From contig JBAZPO010000010.1 in NCBI GenBank assembly GCA_041648175.1, positions 67,001-131,000 of the forward strand: DNA of 64,000 bases, given 5' to 3'. Below, piece after piece: positions 25,196 through 32,589 of this stretch. How positions within the stretch are numbered: position 1 is the first letter of the stretch; each line of letters begins with the position of its first letter. Source of the stretch: Desulfobaccales bacterium (GTDB lineage: Bacteria; Desulfobacterota; Desulfobaccia; Desulfobaccales; 0-14-0-80-60-11). A program made the position numbers and the translations under genes. The notes under the pieces were generated by a model that saw nothing but the letters and a program-made list of their open reading frames with translations, did not search any database and was not told the DNA's origin.

Positions 25196-26287
25196 TCAAC
25201 TTAAGTTCTCCACGCCCGCGGCCCGGGGGAAGGAGCCCAGGAGTTTGAAGTGGGCGCTGATGGCTTCGACTTCTTCCAGGGCCTGGCCCACCTGGGGTTC
25301 GGTGGTATGGCCGTCCACATCCACAAAGAAGAGATAACGCCAGGCTTCATTTCTGGCGGGGCGGGAGACGATGCGGGTCATGTTGAGTTCCCGTTCCGCC
25401 AGGGGGCGCAGGGTTTTATAAAGGGCCCCGGGGATATTGTCCACGGCAAAGAGGATGGAGGTCTTGTCTTTGCCGGTGGGTCCCGGAGCGTCGGAGCCGA
25501 TAACAAAAAAGTGGGTGACGTTGCCGGGGTTGTCTTCGATGCGGGATTCCACCACGCGCAGGTCATAAAGGGGCGCCGCGAAGGCGCTGGCGATAGCCGC
25601 GGCGTTGGGATTTTTGGCCGCCTTCTGGGCCGCCACGCCGGTGGAAGCAACCTCAAGGATGGGGATCTCACCCAGATGCGTTCCCAGCCAGCGGCGGCAC
25701 TGGGCGTAGGGCTGGGGGTGGGTGTAGATGACTTCGATATCGGCCCGCTGCCCGGATTTGGACACCAGGTCGTGGGAAACTTCCAGATAGATCTCGCCGC
25801 AGATCTTCACCGCGGTCTCGGCAAAGAGGTCCATGGAGATATTGACGATGCCTTCGGTGGAATTTTCGATGGGCACCACGCCGTACTGGAATTTGCCTTT
25901 CTCCACTTCGGCAAAGACCTCTTGGATGGTACTCATGGGGCCAAAGCGGGTGGCCCGGCCAAATTTTTTCAGGGCCGCCAGGTGGGAGAAAGTGGCCTCG
26001 GGACCCAGGAAGGCCACCCCGAAGGGCATCTGCACTTCCCGGGCGGCGGAGATGATCTCCCGGAAGATATTGCGCAGGGCCGAGGGGCTCAAGGGGCCGG
26101 GGTTCAGATGCATGAGATGGGCCAGGACCTCTTCTTCCCGTTGAAAATCCAGGGTGCCCCGGCCTTCCCGGTTTTTGATCTGGCCGATAGTCTGGGCCAG
26201 AGTTTGACGACGGTTCAACAGGTTCAGGAGTTCCTGGTCCAGGGCATCGATCTGGTTTCGGATGGCTTCTTTTTCCGTCATAGTCAT
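25196..26287 (-). CDS. pheA: Bifunctional chorismate mutase/prephenate dehydratase (P-protein)
   Basis: Converts chorismate to prephenate and on to phenylpyruvate. An AroQ-type mutase domain (residues 1-90, with IRNQIDALDQELLNLLNRRQ and the GTLDFQREEEVL helix) is fused to a dehydratase domain (about 93-275, GVAFLGPEATFSHLAA and VVPIENSTEGIVN) and an ACT domain (about 280-355). The dehydratase motif usually written TRF reads THF here (NVTHFFVIG). In the ACT domain the Phe-binding motifs read GALY and VSRP instead of the E. coli GALV and ESRP. The stop region of the aroB-prime gene overlaps its start by 4 bases, which shows coupling. Confidence 0.92.
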   Translation of the reverse strand: MTMTEKEAIRNQIDALDQELLNLLNRRQTLAQTIGQIKNREGRGTLDFQREEEVLAHLMHLNPGPLSPSALRNIFREIISAAREVQMPFGVAFLGPEATFSHLAALKKFGRATRFGPMSTIQEVFAEVEKGKFQYGVVPIENSTEGIVNISMDLFAETAVKICGEIYLEVSHDLVSKSGQRADIEVIYTHPQPYAQCRRWLGTHLGEIPILEVASTGVAAQKAAKNPNAAAIASAFAAPLYDLRVVESRIEDNPGNVTHFFVIGSDAPGPTGKDKTSILFAVDNIPGALYKTLRPLAERELNMTRIVSRPARNEAWRYLFFVDVDGHTTEPQVGQALEEVEAISAHFKLLGSFPRAAGVENLS

Positions 26288-27276
26288 TTCTCCAGGATGG
26301 TTTCCTGGATTTTATGGCCAAAGTGGCGGCCGGTTTCTTCCAGGGCCACCAGGATTTCGTCCCCAGGTTTGAGCGTGACAATGGATACGGCCTCACCGTT
26401 AGGACGGGTGAGGCGGATGGTCTCGGCATTTTGCAAGATGGTGCCAATCTCCCGGCCGTTTGCCTCAGCCTGCACCAGCATCAGGGGACGGCGTTCCACC
26501 TTGACCCGGCCCACCACCGCCGGGGAGCTACGCCCCTGGTGATTAATCAGGAGGACTTCGTCTCCGGCCTTAAGCTCCCCCAGATACCGGGTCTTATCGC
26601 CGGGAACCCGAATATAGGCATGCACAGGTCCGGCGTTGACCCGGAAGGGCCGGGGAGCGACATAAGGATTTTCCAGGGATTCGGCGTGCACCAGGAACAG
26701 GCCCCCGGAAGAGTTGCCCACCAGCATGCCTTCGCCCGGCCCCATGTTGCTGCAGGTATCCACGCAGACCCGGTCGCCCATCCCCAGGGGCTTAAGTTCG
26801 GTGATGCGGGCTGCGGTTAAGGCCACCGGCGGCGAGACATCTTTTACCAGGCGGGCGATCTCTTTGACCACCGCTGGGGTGGCAGCGGAGACCACCAGGC
26901 CGTCCACCCCTTTTTCCAGGACTCCCAGGGCGGTGAGGGCCGTGTCTTTGTCGCTCACCTCCATGAAGATGTTGCCGCTCTGGGCCACCAGATTTTCCAG
27001 GGGAATGATGGTCCAATCCGGAGTGCGCACCAGCACCGGACCCTGGCGGGCCAGGCGGATGACCTCGGCCTCGTCCGCGGTGCTCAAGATGGTGACCTCC
27101 TGGACGTCGATGCCCGGAACCAGGTCGCCGTCCGGGGCCACCACGGTGATGAGCCCCAAGGCCTTGACGTCTGCGGTCCGGCCTTCGGGAACCCAGACCG
27201 CGTCGGCCCCGCTTTCCAGGGCGGTGGTCACGAGCTTTTTATCCCAGGGGTCAACTTTAACCCAGAGTTTTTTCAT
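26284..27276 (-). CDS. 3-dehydroquinate synthase II (archaeal type)
   Basis: Converts 2-amino-3,7-dideoxy-D-threo-hept-6-ulosonate with NAD+ to 3-dehydroquinate, replacing classical AroB. The protein starts MKKLWVKVDPWDKKLVTTALESG and has GVDGLVVSAATPA, GDRVCVDTCSNMGPGEGMLVGNSSGG and a C-terminal beta-barrel-like part (HAYIRVPGDKTRYLGELKAGDEVLL, RREGTILQNAETIRL-like). I took ATG 27276; the open frame continues 21 codons upstream into the preceding gene but that part has no family similarity. It overlaps pheA by 4 bases and follows its pathway partner by 13 bases. Confidence 0.9.
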   Translation of the reverse strand: MKKLWVKVDPWDKKLVTTALESGADAVWVPEGRTADVKALGLITVVAPDGDLVPGIDVQEVTILSTADEAEVIRLARQGPVLVRTPDWTIIPLENLVAQSGNIFMEVSDKDTALTALGVLEKGVDGLVVSAATPAVVKEIARLVKDVSPPVALTAARITELKPLGMGDRVCVDTCSNMGPGEGMLVGNSSGGLFLVHAESLENPYVAPRPFRVNAGPVHAYIRVPGDKTRYLGELKAGDEVLLINHQGRSSPAVVGRVKVERRPLMLVQAEANGREIGTILQNAETIRLTRPNGEAVSIVTLKPGDEILVALEETGRHFGHKIQETILEK

Positions 27277-27289
27277 GGCCGCATCCTTT

Positions 27290-28087
27290 TTACATCGTTT
27301 GCAGGAAGGCCAGGGCCTCATCGACCCCGGAGTTTTCATGCACCAGCATGCTGATGGCGCCTACCATGTGGGCAGGATTGCGATGCTGGAAGACGTTGCG
27401 CCCGATGGAGACGCCAGCGCCCCCGGCTTCGATGGAGCCTTGCACCATCTCCAGGATGTCGCGGTCGGAATTCATCTTGGGGCCGCCGGCAATGACCACC
27501 GGCACCGGACAGCCGGCCACCACTTTGCGGAACGACTCCACCGAACCGGTGTAGGAGACCTTGACGATGTCTGCGCCCAACTCTGCCGCCAACCGGGCCA
27601 CGTGCATGATGACCTGAGGGTCGAATTCATCCTTAATCTTTTCGCCCCGGGGGTACATCATGGCCAAGAGCGGCATGCCCCATTCCCTGGCTTCGCGGGC
27701 GACCTGGCCCAGATCGGCCAGCATCTCCCGTTCGGAGCCGTTGCCTATATTGATGTGAATGGACAGGGCGTCCGCGCCCAGCTTCAGGGCCTCTTCCACG
27801 GTGCATATCAGGGTTTTGGCATTGGGATAGGGCGACAGGGCGGTGGAGCCCGACAGGTGAATGATCAGCCCCACGTCCTTGCCCCGGCGGCGGTGGCCGC
27901 TGGTTACCAAGCCTTTGTGGATGATAATGGCATTGGCCCCGCCCGTGGCCACCGCATTGACGGTGGTCTTCATGTCGATGAGGCCTTCGATGGGCCCTAC
28001 CGTGACGCCATGATCCATGGGGACGATCACGGTGCGCCCGGTGTCCCGGTTCATAATGCGTTCCAAGCGAATCTGTTTGCCGACCAC
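27290..28087 (-). CDS. 2-amino-3,7-dideoxy-D-threo-hept-6-ulosonate synthase (class I aldolase)
   Basis: The first enzyme of the archaeal-type route to 3-dehydroquinate, condensing aspartate semialdehyde with a 6-deoxy-5-ketofructose phosphate. TVIVPMDHGVTVGPIEGL and a DADALSIHINIGNG-like strand (read LGADALSIHINIGNGSE) are present. Further motifs are AELGADIVKVSYTGS with the Schiff-base Lys and PVVIAGGPKM, all of the DeoC/FbaB-type aldolase family. An ATG exists at 28135, directly after the attenuator T-run, but GGGAGGA stands 6 bases before a GTG at 28087 (protein VVGKQIRLERIMN), so I chose the GTG. It opens the aromatic operon. Confidence 0.88.
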   Translation of the reverse strand: MVGKQIRLERIMNRDTGRTVIVPMDHGVTVGPIEGLIDMKTTVNAVATGGANAIIIHKGLVTSGHRRRGKDVGLIIHLSGSTALSPYPNAKTLICTVEEALKLGADALSIHINIGNGSEREMLADLGQVAREAREWGMPLLAMMYPRGEKIKDEFDPQVIMHVARLAAELGADIVKVSYTGSVESFRKVVAGCPVPVVIAGGPKMNSDRDILEMVQGSIEAGGAGVSIGRNVFQHRNPAHMVGAISMLVHENSGVDEALAFLQTM

Positions 28088-28135
28088 GTCTTCCTCCCTC
28101 GCCGCTTTGCCTGCCAGGCTTTGACCCCGGCCCAT

Positions 28136-28169
28136 AAAAAAAACCGTGGTCGCCTCGCCTGCGCCACGG
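28136..28169 (-). terminator. Attenuator terminator of the aromatic operon
   Basis: On the minus strand CCGTGG (28169-28164) pairs with CCACGG (28149-28144) and is followed by eight T (28143-28136). The 14-base loop contains CGAGGCG, which is complementary to CGCCTCG near the end of the leader peptide gene, so an alternative antiterminator pairing is available. The first structural gene begins about 50 bases further. Confidence 0.75.
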
Positions 28170-28205
28170 CTTTTAAAAGATTTTTTAGTTTAGGGCTACA
28201 TTCTT

Positions 28206-28289
28206 TTAAAAGTCGAGGCGCACTCCTGGCCCGGTAAAATAATAATAGCTAAAATAAAAATCGACGGTCCGGAGCCAGATGGATTGCAT
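28206..28289 (-). CDS. Phe/Tyr-rich attenuation leader peptide
   Basis: A 27-residue open frame starting MQSIWLRTVD and continuing with FYFSYYYF and ending VRLDF. It has four Phe plus one at the C-terminus, four Tyr and one Trp, with seven aromatic codons in an eight-codon run. It sits between a promoter-like TTGACA and the T-run terminator at 28136-28169, just before aromatic biosynthesis genes. GAGGA lies upstream of the ATG. Sequence AAAAGTCGAGG just before it can pair with CCTCGACTTTT at its end, and CGCCTCG there can pair with CGAGGCG in the terminator loop. The arrangement is that of a ribosome-mediated attenuator such as E. coli pheL; ribosome stalling at Phe/Tyr codons would sense charged tRNAs. 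Confidence 0.75.
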   Translation of the reverse strand: MQSIWLRTVDFYFSYYYFTGPGVRLDF

Positions 28290-28314
28290 TTTCTTGAAGT
28301 CCTCGACTTTTGAT

Positions 28315-28343
28315 ACCCTAAATTATCCGTGCCCCCATGTCAA
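28315..28343 (-). promoter_or_regulatory. Probable promoter of the aromatic operon leader
   Basis: Minus strand TTGACA (28343-28338), 17-base spacer, then TAGGGT (28320-28315), a perfect -35 with a weak -10. Start of transcription would fall near 28308, right before the AAAAGTCGAGG arm of the leader. Confidence 0.5.
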
Positions 28344-28459
28344 TAAAAAATTATTTTGGCTATAATTTAAGTGATTCAGAAGTCGGGCAATGACCCCGCC
28401 GAGAGCTTGTCGGCCGATTCCGCCCCGCTCGACCCAGAGATCTTAGTGAAGGAGGCGGT

Positions 28460-29098
28460 ATGCCCCGCATCGATGATTATAAGGCAGCCATCGCCCTGGC
28501 GGTGGCGGAGTTGAAACAAGTAAATCCCAAGCGGCTGGAGGCTCGCTGCGGTGCTGAATATTTTGTCGAGGACGCCCGGGACGGCCTCGTTGTCCCTTAT
28601 TTCGGCCAGCCGCGCCGCATTACCTGGCCTGAGGTCAGTGTAACCCCTGGCACCGGCCCGGGAGAGATTTCGCTCCCGGAGCAGATCCTCGTCTTGCACT
28701 ACTTGCTGCACGCCTCGGGAGAGCCGCTTGCCGGCCGGGTCATCGATTTCCGTGAGGTCCCGGAAGGCGGATTTTATTGGTCGGCCTTCGTCTCCCGGGC
28801 CAAAAAGCCGCTGTTGGAGACCTTCGGCCTTGACTTGAAGCTCTACCTCAAGGTGGCGGTGAGTCTGGGAGGCCAACCCCAGCCATTGGGCGATGCCGCG
28901 GCCTCATTTCTGGCCTTTCCCCGTGTGCCTATTACCCACGTTCTCTGGGGCGGTGATGAAGAGTTTCCCTCCGAAGCCAATATCCTTTTCGATGCAACCA
29001 TCCCCGGCTATTTTCCAACCGAAGATGTCGCGGCGCTCGCGGGCGCCTCAGTGTACCGGTTGATGGGAGCGGCCCGGCAGTTTCAACAAAAGGGGTAA
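28460..29098 (+). CDS. DUF3786 domain-containing protein
   Basis: A 212-residue soluble protein of the DUF3786 type, known mainly from anaerobic bacteria and of unknown function. Features are an N-terminal helix (IDDYKAAIALAVAELKQV), the strand pair YFGQPRRITWPEV, LPEQILVLHYLLHASGEPLAG, the central WSAFVSRAKKPLLETFG and a C-terminal VLWGGDEEFPSEANILFDATIPGYFPTEDV. GGAGG precedes the ATG. It is divergent from the aromatic operon; a TATAAT at 28361-28366 may be its -10 box. Confidence 0.75.
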   Translation: MPRIDDYKAAIALAVAELKQVNPKRLEARCGAEYFVEDARDGLVVPYFGQPRRITWPEVSVTPGTGPGEISLPEQILVLHYLLHASGEPLAGRVIDFREVPEGGFYWSAFVSRAKKPLLETFGLDLKLYLKVAVSLGGQPQPLGDAAASFLAFPRVPITHVLWGGDEEFPSEANILFDATIPGYFPTEDVAALAGASVYRLMGAARQFQQKG

Positions 29099-29157
29099 AT
29101 CAACGAGAGACTATAGCCCCAGGTCTTGCCAGCCAGGATGAGCGCTAGAAACGATAC

Positions 29158-29185
29158 TTGCGAAATCCTAAATAATGGTTATAAT
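29158..29185 (+). promoter_or_regulatory. ssrA promoter
   Basis: TTGCGA (29158-29163), 16-base spacer and a perfect TATAAT (29180-29185), placed 8 bases before the first base of tmRNA. Confidence 0.75.
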
Positions 29186-29193
29186 TTAATTTA

Positions 29194-29542
29194 GGGGGCG
29201 TAACGGCTTCGACGTAAATAGGGAACTGTGAGTTGCATGCCGAGGTCCTGTCCGCTCGTAAAACGGGTAGGAAAACCACAATTGCTGACAACTACAGCTA
29301 CGCTCTAGCCGCTTAAGGCTAGCATCTGAGGCTCGATGCCGGGAGAGGGCCCCAGATGACGGTATCCTGGCGAAGCCGCCAACAAGGCCCATGGGTTGGC
29401 GGACGAAAATTTAAGGTGGGCTAGCCTCTAAGGATTCTGCCGGTGGAAGCCTTCTTGGGGCGAAACTAAAACATTGGCTACGCATGTAGAAGCTTCCAGG
29501 GACTATTGGCGGACGCGGGTTCGACTCCCGCCGCCTCCACCA
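29194..29542 (+). ncRNA. ssrA: Transfer-messenger RNA (tmRNA)
   Basis: The 5' end GGGGGCGTAACGGCTTCGAC and the 3' end GGTTCGACTCCCGCCGCCTCCACCA-type tail pair as the alanine tRNA-like acceptor (GGGGGCG with CGCCTCC, then ACCA encoded). The tag reading frame at 29284-29316 encodes ADNYSYALAA and a TAA stop, with the resume codon GCT. It rescues stalled ribosomes and marks incomplete proteins for proteolysis. The 3' end is the insertion target for the genomic island that follows; partial copies of it occur at 43584 and 47323. Confidence 0.97.
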
Positions 29543-29578
29543 ATTAATTAGTTAGAAAATTCAAGTATTTATCTCATC

Positions 29579-29638
29579 AAGGCGACCCGGAATTTGGCCA
29601 TTGTGTCTGTGATTGTGCCTATTCCGGGTTGCCTTTTT
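29579..29638 (+). terminator. Hairpin terminator behind ssrA
   Basis: AAGGCGACCCGGAAT (29579-29593) pairs with ATTCCGGGTTGCCTT (29621-29635), one mismatch, followed by T-rich sequence. It overlaps the last codons of the integrase on the other strand, so it was probably brought in by the island and now ends ssrA transcripts. Confidence 0.6.
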
Positions 29639-30884
29639 CATTTGCAGTTCCTGCCAACAAACCTTCCAGCGCCGAACCATCCTGCCTGGTCAAGTTAGGA
29701 ATGTAGCGGCCATAAGTTTTGTAGATCATCGCCGTGGTTACATGGCCCAGGGTTCGGGCTACCCACTCCGGGGTTTCTCCTGCCGCCAAGGCCCAGGATG
29801 TAAAAGTATGCCGGATCTCGTACATGCGCCGATAGGGCAATTGGCTTTTCTTCATAGCCCTCATCCACAATTCCCGGAGTTTGTCTTGCAGGATTGGCCT
29901 TCCCTCCATATTTAGGAAAACATATGGGCTTTGAGGGTTAGCCAGCTGAATCTGTTGCTCTTCCAACACGTTCTTCATGGATGGCCGGATTTCAATCCGG
30001 CGATTGCTGGCGGCTGTTTTGAGCTCGGCCTTCTCCAGATTTCTCACCCGGCTCAACTCAACATGGATAAACCGATCATCGACTGCTGACCATTTCAGGG
30101 CCACCTGCTCTGATGGCCTCATGCCCGTAAGCACCGCCAGTTTGAAGTATGGCCTGTACCAAGCCGGAATGAACTCTATCAGACTGGCCCATTCCTCCAT
30201 GGTGAATGGGTGGATACGCAATCTCTTCACCTGTGGCAATTTTAACGCATGGAAAGGGTCCGGCAGATCAATCCAGTCAAACTCGCCACAGGCATCCTTG
30301 AAAATCACCCGCAAGGGTATCAGGATATTGTGGATCCTCTTAGCAGTCAGGGGACTGCCTCCTGGCGACTTTTTAGTCCGCAGGTGCGACAGAAACTTCT
30401 TCATGAGCACTGGCCGGAACTCGCTAAACGCCGACTTCCCGAAGTAAGGCAAGAGGTGGCTCCTGAGTATGCTGGTGTAATCTCTAACTAAACTGGCGCT
30501 CATGCCAGGGCTCATCTCCGGCCACCATTGCTCCACATAATCACCAAAGATGATGTCCTTTGGGGCTCTCCGAAAGGTCTTGCCCTCCAACCTGGTGAAG
30601 TGGTCCATCTTGCTGTTGTGAGGGAAACTTTTCCCGAATTCAAATACCCCGTTTTCGATTTGGGAGACAATGAGGTCCAGCATTTTTCGCAAGCGCAAAC
30701 GGTTCGTAGGGTTGTCATCCAGCCCGGAAGGCTCCCGAACTCGGTCCCCCAGATAGTAGAAGTCCACCCAGAGTCTGTCCCCCCGGGCGTAAACCCGACC
30801 GGATTTCCCGGCATTAAGCCGACCCCTGGTCCTCGTTTCCTGTTTAGACGTCTTGGGAAAGTCGATTACTTTAGCCTGTTGCAT
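29619..30884 (-). CDS. Tyrosine recombinase/integrase of the ssrA island
   Basis: A 421-residue integrase. The N-terminal arm-type DNA-binding part (KSGRVYARGDRLWVDFYYLGDRVRE) is followed by a SAM-like core-binding domain (about 120-205) and a catalytic domain. Catalytic residues are Arg in LTGMRPSEQVAL, RHTF in YEIRHTFTSWAL (Tyr takes the place of the first His, as in some families with this arm domain), GH in RTLGHVTTAMIY and Tyr in KTYGRYIP. It is transcribed towards ssrA and ends 77 bases from the tmRNA 3' end, the classic position for an element integrated there. Confidence 0.9.
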   Translation of the reverse strand: MQQAKVIDFPKTSKQETRTRGRLNAGKSGRVYARGDRLWVDFYYLGDRVREPSGLDDNPTNRLRLRKMLDLIVSQIENGVFEFGKSFPHNSKMDHFTRLEGKTFRRAPKDIIFGDYVEQWWPEMSPGMSASLVRDYTSILRSHLLPYFGKSAFSEFRPVLMKKFLSHLRTKKSPGGSPLTAKRIHNILIPLRVIFKDACGEFDWIDLPDPFHALKLPQVKRLRIHPFTMEEWASLIEFIPAWYRPYFKLAVLTGMRPSEQVALKWSAVDDRFIHVELSRVRNLEKAELKTAASNRRIEIRPSMKNVLEEQQIQLANPQSPYVFLNMEGRPILQDKLRELWMRAMKKSQLPYRRMYEIRHTFTSWALAAGETPEWVARTLGHVTTAMIYKTYGRYIPNLTRQDGSALEGLLAGTANEKGNPE

Positions 30885-30931
30885 GTGTCAGTCCTCTCCG
30901 CCCTTCCAATCACCTCCCATCTGTCCAGATG

Positions 30932-31201
30932 TCACCATTTCCTGGTTACCACGGATCGAGGGCTGGTGTCAAATGCCCGGTCTTGAATTACGATCAAACA
31001 GTTATCGTTACCCAGGTTGGTTTCCTGGACTCCAATATGGTCGCCACGAAGCCATGACTCCACTGCACTCCAAATGAATAAAAGCTTTCTGGGTGTTGGT
31101 TTCAGGTAATGAATATCCTTCAAGAGTTTCTTCTGCCAGACGAGATTGCGTATAGTTCCAGGCGACATTTTTATCCGCGAGCCTAATTCATTCACCGTCA
31201 T
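30932..31201 (-). CDS. Small helix-turn-helix protein, excisionase-like
   Basis: About 89 residues beginning MTVNELGSRIKMSPGTIRNLVWQ, a winged helix-turn-helix of the AlpA/excisionase kind, followed by FIWSAVESWLRG. The frame is open up to 31282; ATG 31201 was chosen because GGAAG stands just before it and the domain begins there. It lies directly upstream of the integrase in the same direction, so it probably controls excision or integrase expression. The tail of about 35 residues has no recognisable domain. Confidence 0.65.
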   Translation of the reverse strand: MTVNELGSRIKMSPGTIRNLVWQKKLLKDIHYLKPTPRKLLFIWSAVESWLRGDHIGVQETNLGNDNCLIVIQDRAFDTSPRSVVTRKW

Positions 31202-31362
31202 ATATTCTTCCACAATAATTGTCCTCTTATCTCTATCAGTCCCAGGATATTGAAAGCCGGAAGTTATTATTCCTTGGGACATCGTTCGCAGTTATTAGCG
31301 GATGAAGCTGATGTTATGTAAAGTCTTAAGCCCCATCTTCTCTGGCAACGAGTTCTTTTTTG

Positions 31363-31695
31363 TCAGCCAAGCCCGTTAACCGGCTGCGGCCGGTATTGCC
31401 CCGAGATTAGGCGTCCAGCTAGGCAGAGCAAGTTACTTTTAAGGGAGGCGTCGTACTCCTCAATTGTCACGCCGTCTGTTCCTGGGCATCCTTTGTTCTT
31501 GGCGACCCGCCGGAAGGCGGCCCGCAGGTTGTCCAGAGAGCAGATCTCATCGAGTATCAGTTCTGTATATCCCTCACCTCCTTGTGCCCACCCAGATAGG
31601 GGGGCGGTGTCTGGTTTCGTAGACCTCATAGGCCAGTTTACCGTCTGTCCCGGCCCCACCGGGAATCCTACAAGACTGAGGCCGCGACGCCTCAC
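31363..31695 (-). pseudogene. Reverse transcriptase N-terminal relic (group II intron type)
   Basis: The frame contains LDEICSLDNLRAAFRRVAKNKGCPGTDGVTIEEYD and then LISGQYRPQP, the characteristic start of group II intron-encoded reverse transcriptases (RT0 region). It ends after QPVNGLG where intact proteins continue for more than 300 residues with the palm and YADD motif; neither is found nearby on any frame. The first 45 residues have no similarity to the family and are probably not coding. It is a truncated remnant. Confidence 0.7.
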
Positions 31696-32080
31696 TCGGG
31701 GTTACAGCTCCATCAGAGCAGGATGGTCGCTCCCCACCGACCCAAAGACACAGTTACCCTGGCCCGCCCCAAAGCGGGCCATGAATAACAGTTCTGCCCC
31801 ACGCTGGCTATACAGATGAAGATCGGGGGCCGGCCGTAGACAATGAAGCCCATGGATGAGCCAGCGGAGTCGCTGTAGAAGCAAGGCGTTGCGGTAGATG
31901 CCGGGTTGGATATTCTCACCACGTTATAATCCGGACGCGGTAATAGCTGCAGTATGTAGCATCCATACAGATACAGGGTTCTAGTGCATCCTCGCCCCCG
32001 GTCACCCCTAAAGAGCCACAATAAGAGGGGTGCGGGCTCGAAGTAAAAGGGGGCCCCATGGGAGTCCCGCCTGATCGCAC
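31363..32080 (-). mobile_element. Possible group II intron remnant
   Basis: Upstream of the reverse transcriptase relic about 390 bases lack a gene but are GC-rich and hairpin-rich. The stretch begins, on the minus strand, with GTGCGATCAGGCGGGACTCCC-like sequence (32080 leftwards), which resembles a group II intron 5' end (GUGYG). No domain V was found near the right place, so the 3' half seems deleted. Confidence 0.35.
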
Positions 32081-32589
32081 CTGGCACCCAAGCAGGATGT
32101 TTCTTTTCTCAGCGGATGAGGTTGTTGGGAGGGGTACCTGGAAATCGGGTTTGGGATTTTCGACCCTGGAAATTTTATTATGGTTTCTGGATGGATAAGC
32201 GATGTACGTTCAAATAATAATGGTGGAGGTAAAAATAACCAACATCAGATGAGTTTTTCGGTCCAAATTTCAACGATAACAGCTAACCAATGGTGAGAGC
32301 AAGGGGTTAGTAGTTCTTGAGGCCGTTTAGGGTCATTTTACTGGCCCTTATAGCCGCAAGACCTCGATGGATGAGATATGGTGTTTTGACGATATGTCAG
32401 GATATGGAAAGTTTTTAGCACAGTGATAAGTTCCTTATTATAGCAGAATCTTGCATTTTCATATCTAACAACGTTCTCAAAATGGTGACGCCACCAATAG
32501 TGAATATTTGTCAGCTCTTTTTCCTCCCGGAGCTTTAGAACTGGAAGGTATCCTGTGCATCGGAAGGTGAGTGACGCGGAAGTTAGTCA
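32081..32589. other. Gene-free AT-rich stretch downstream of the glycosyltransferase
   Basis: I see no gene here. It holds GGATATGGAAAGTTTTT (32400-32416) and a GTGATAA...ATAGCAG stretch that recurs at 36446-36491, as well as GGAAGGTATC at 32542, also repeated at 36432. Confidence 0.5.
32399..32446. repeat. Direct repeat, copy 1, behind the glycosyltransferase
   Basis: GGATATGGAAAGTTTTT followed, after six variable bases, by GTGATAA and then ATAGCAG. The same blocks in the same order occur at 36446-36491 behind the autotransporter. Confidence 0.6.

Noticed and set aside
25250..28237. Long plus-strand frames opposite pheA and the DHQ synthase II genes
   Set aside because: They are complements of conserved enzymes in GC-rich sequence, where antisense frames stay open by codon bias.
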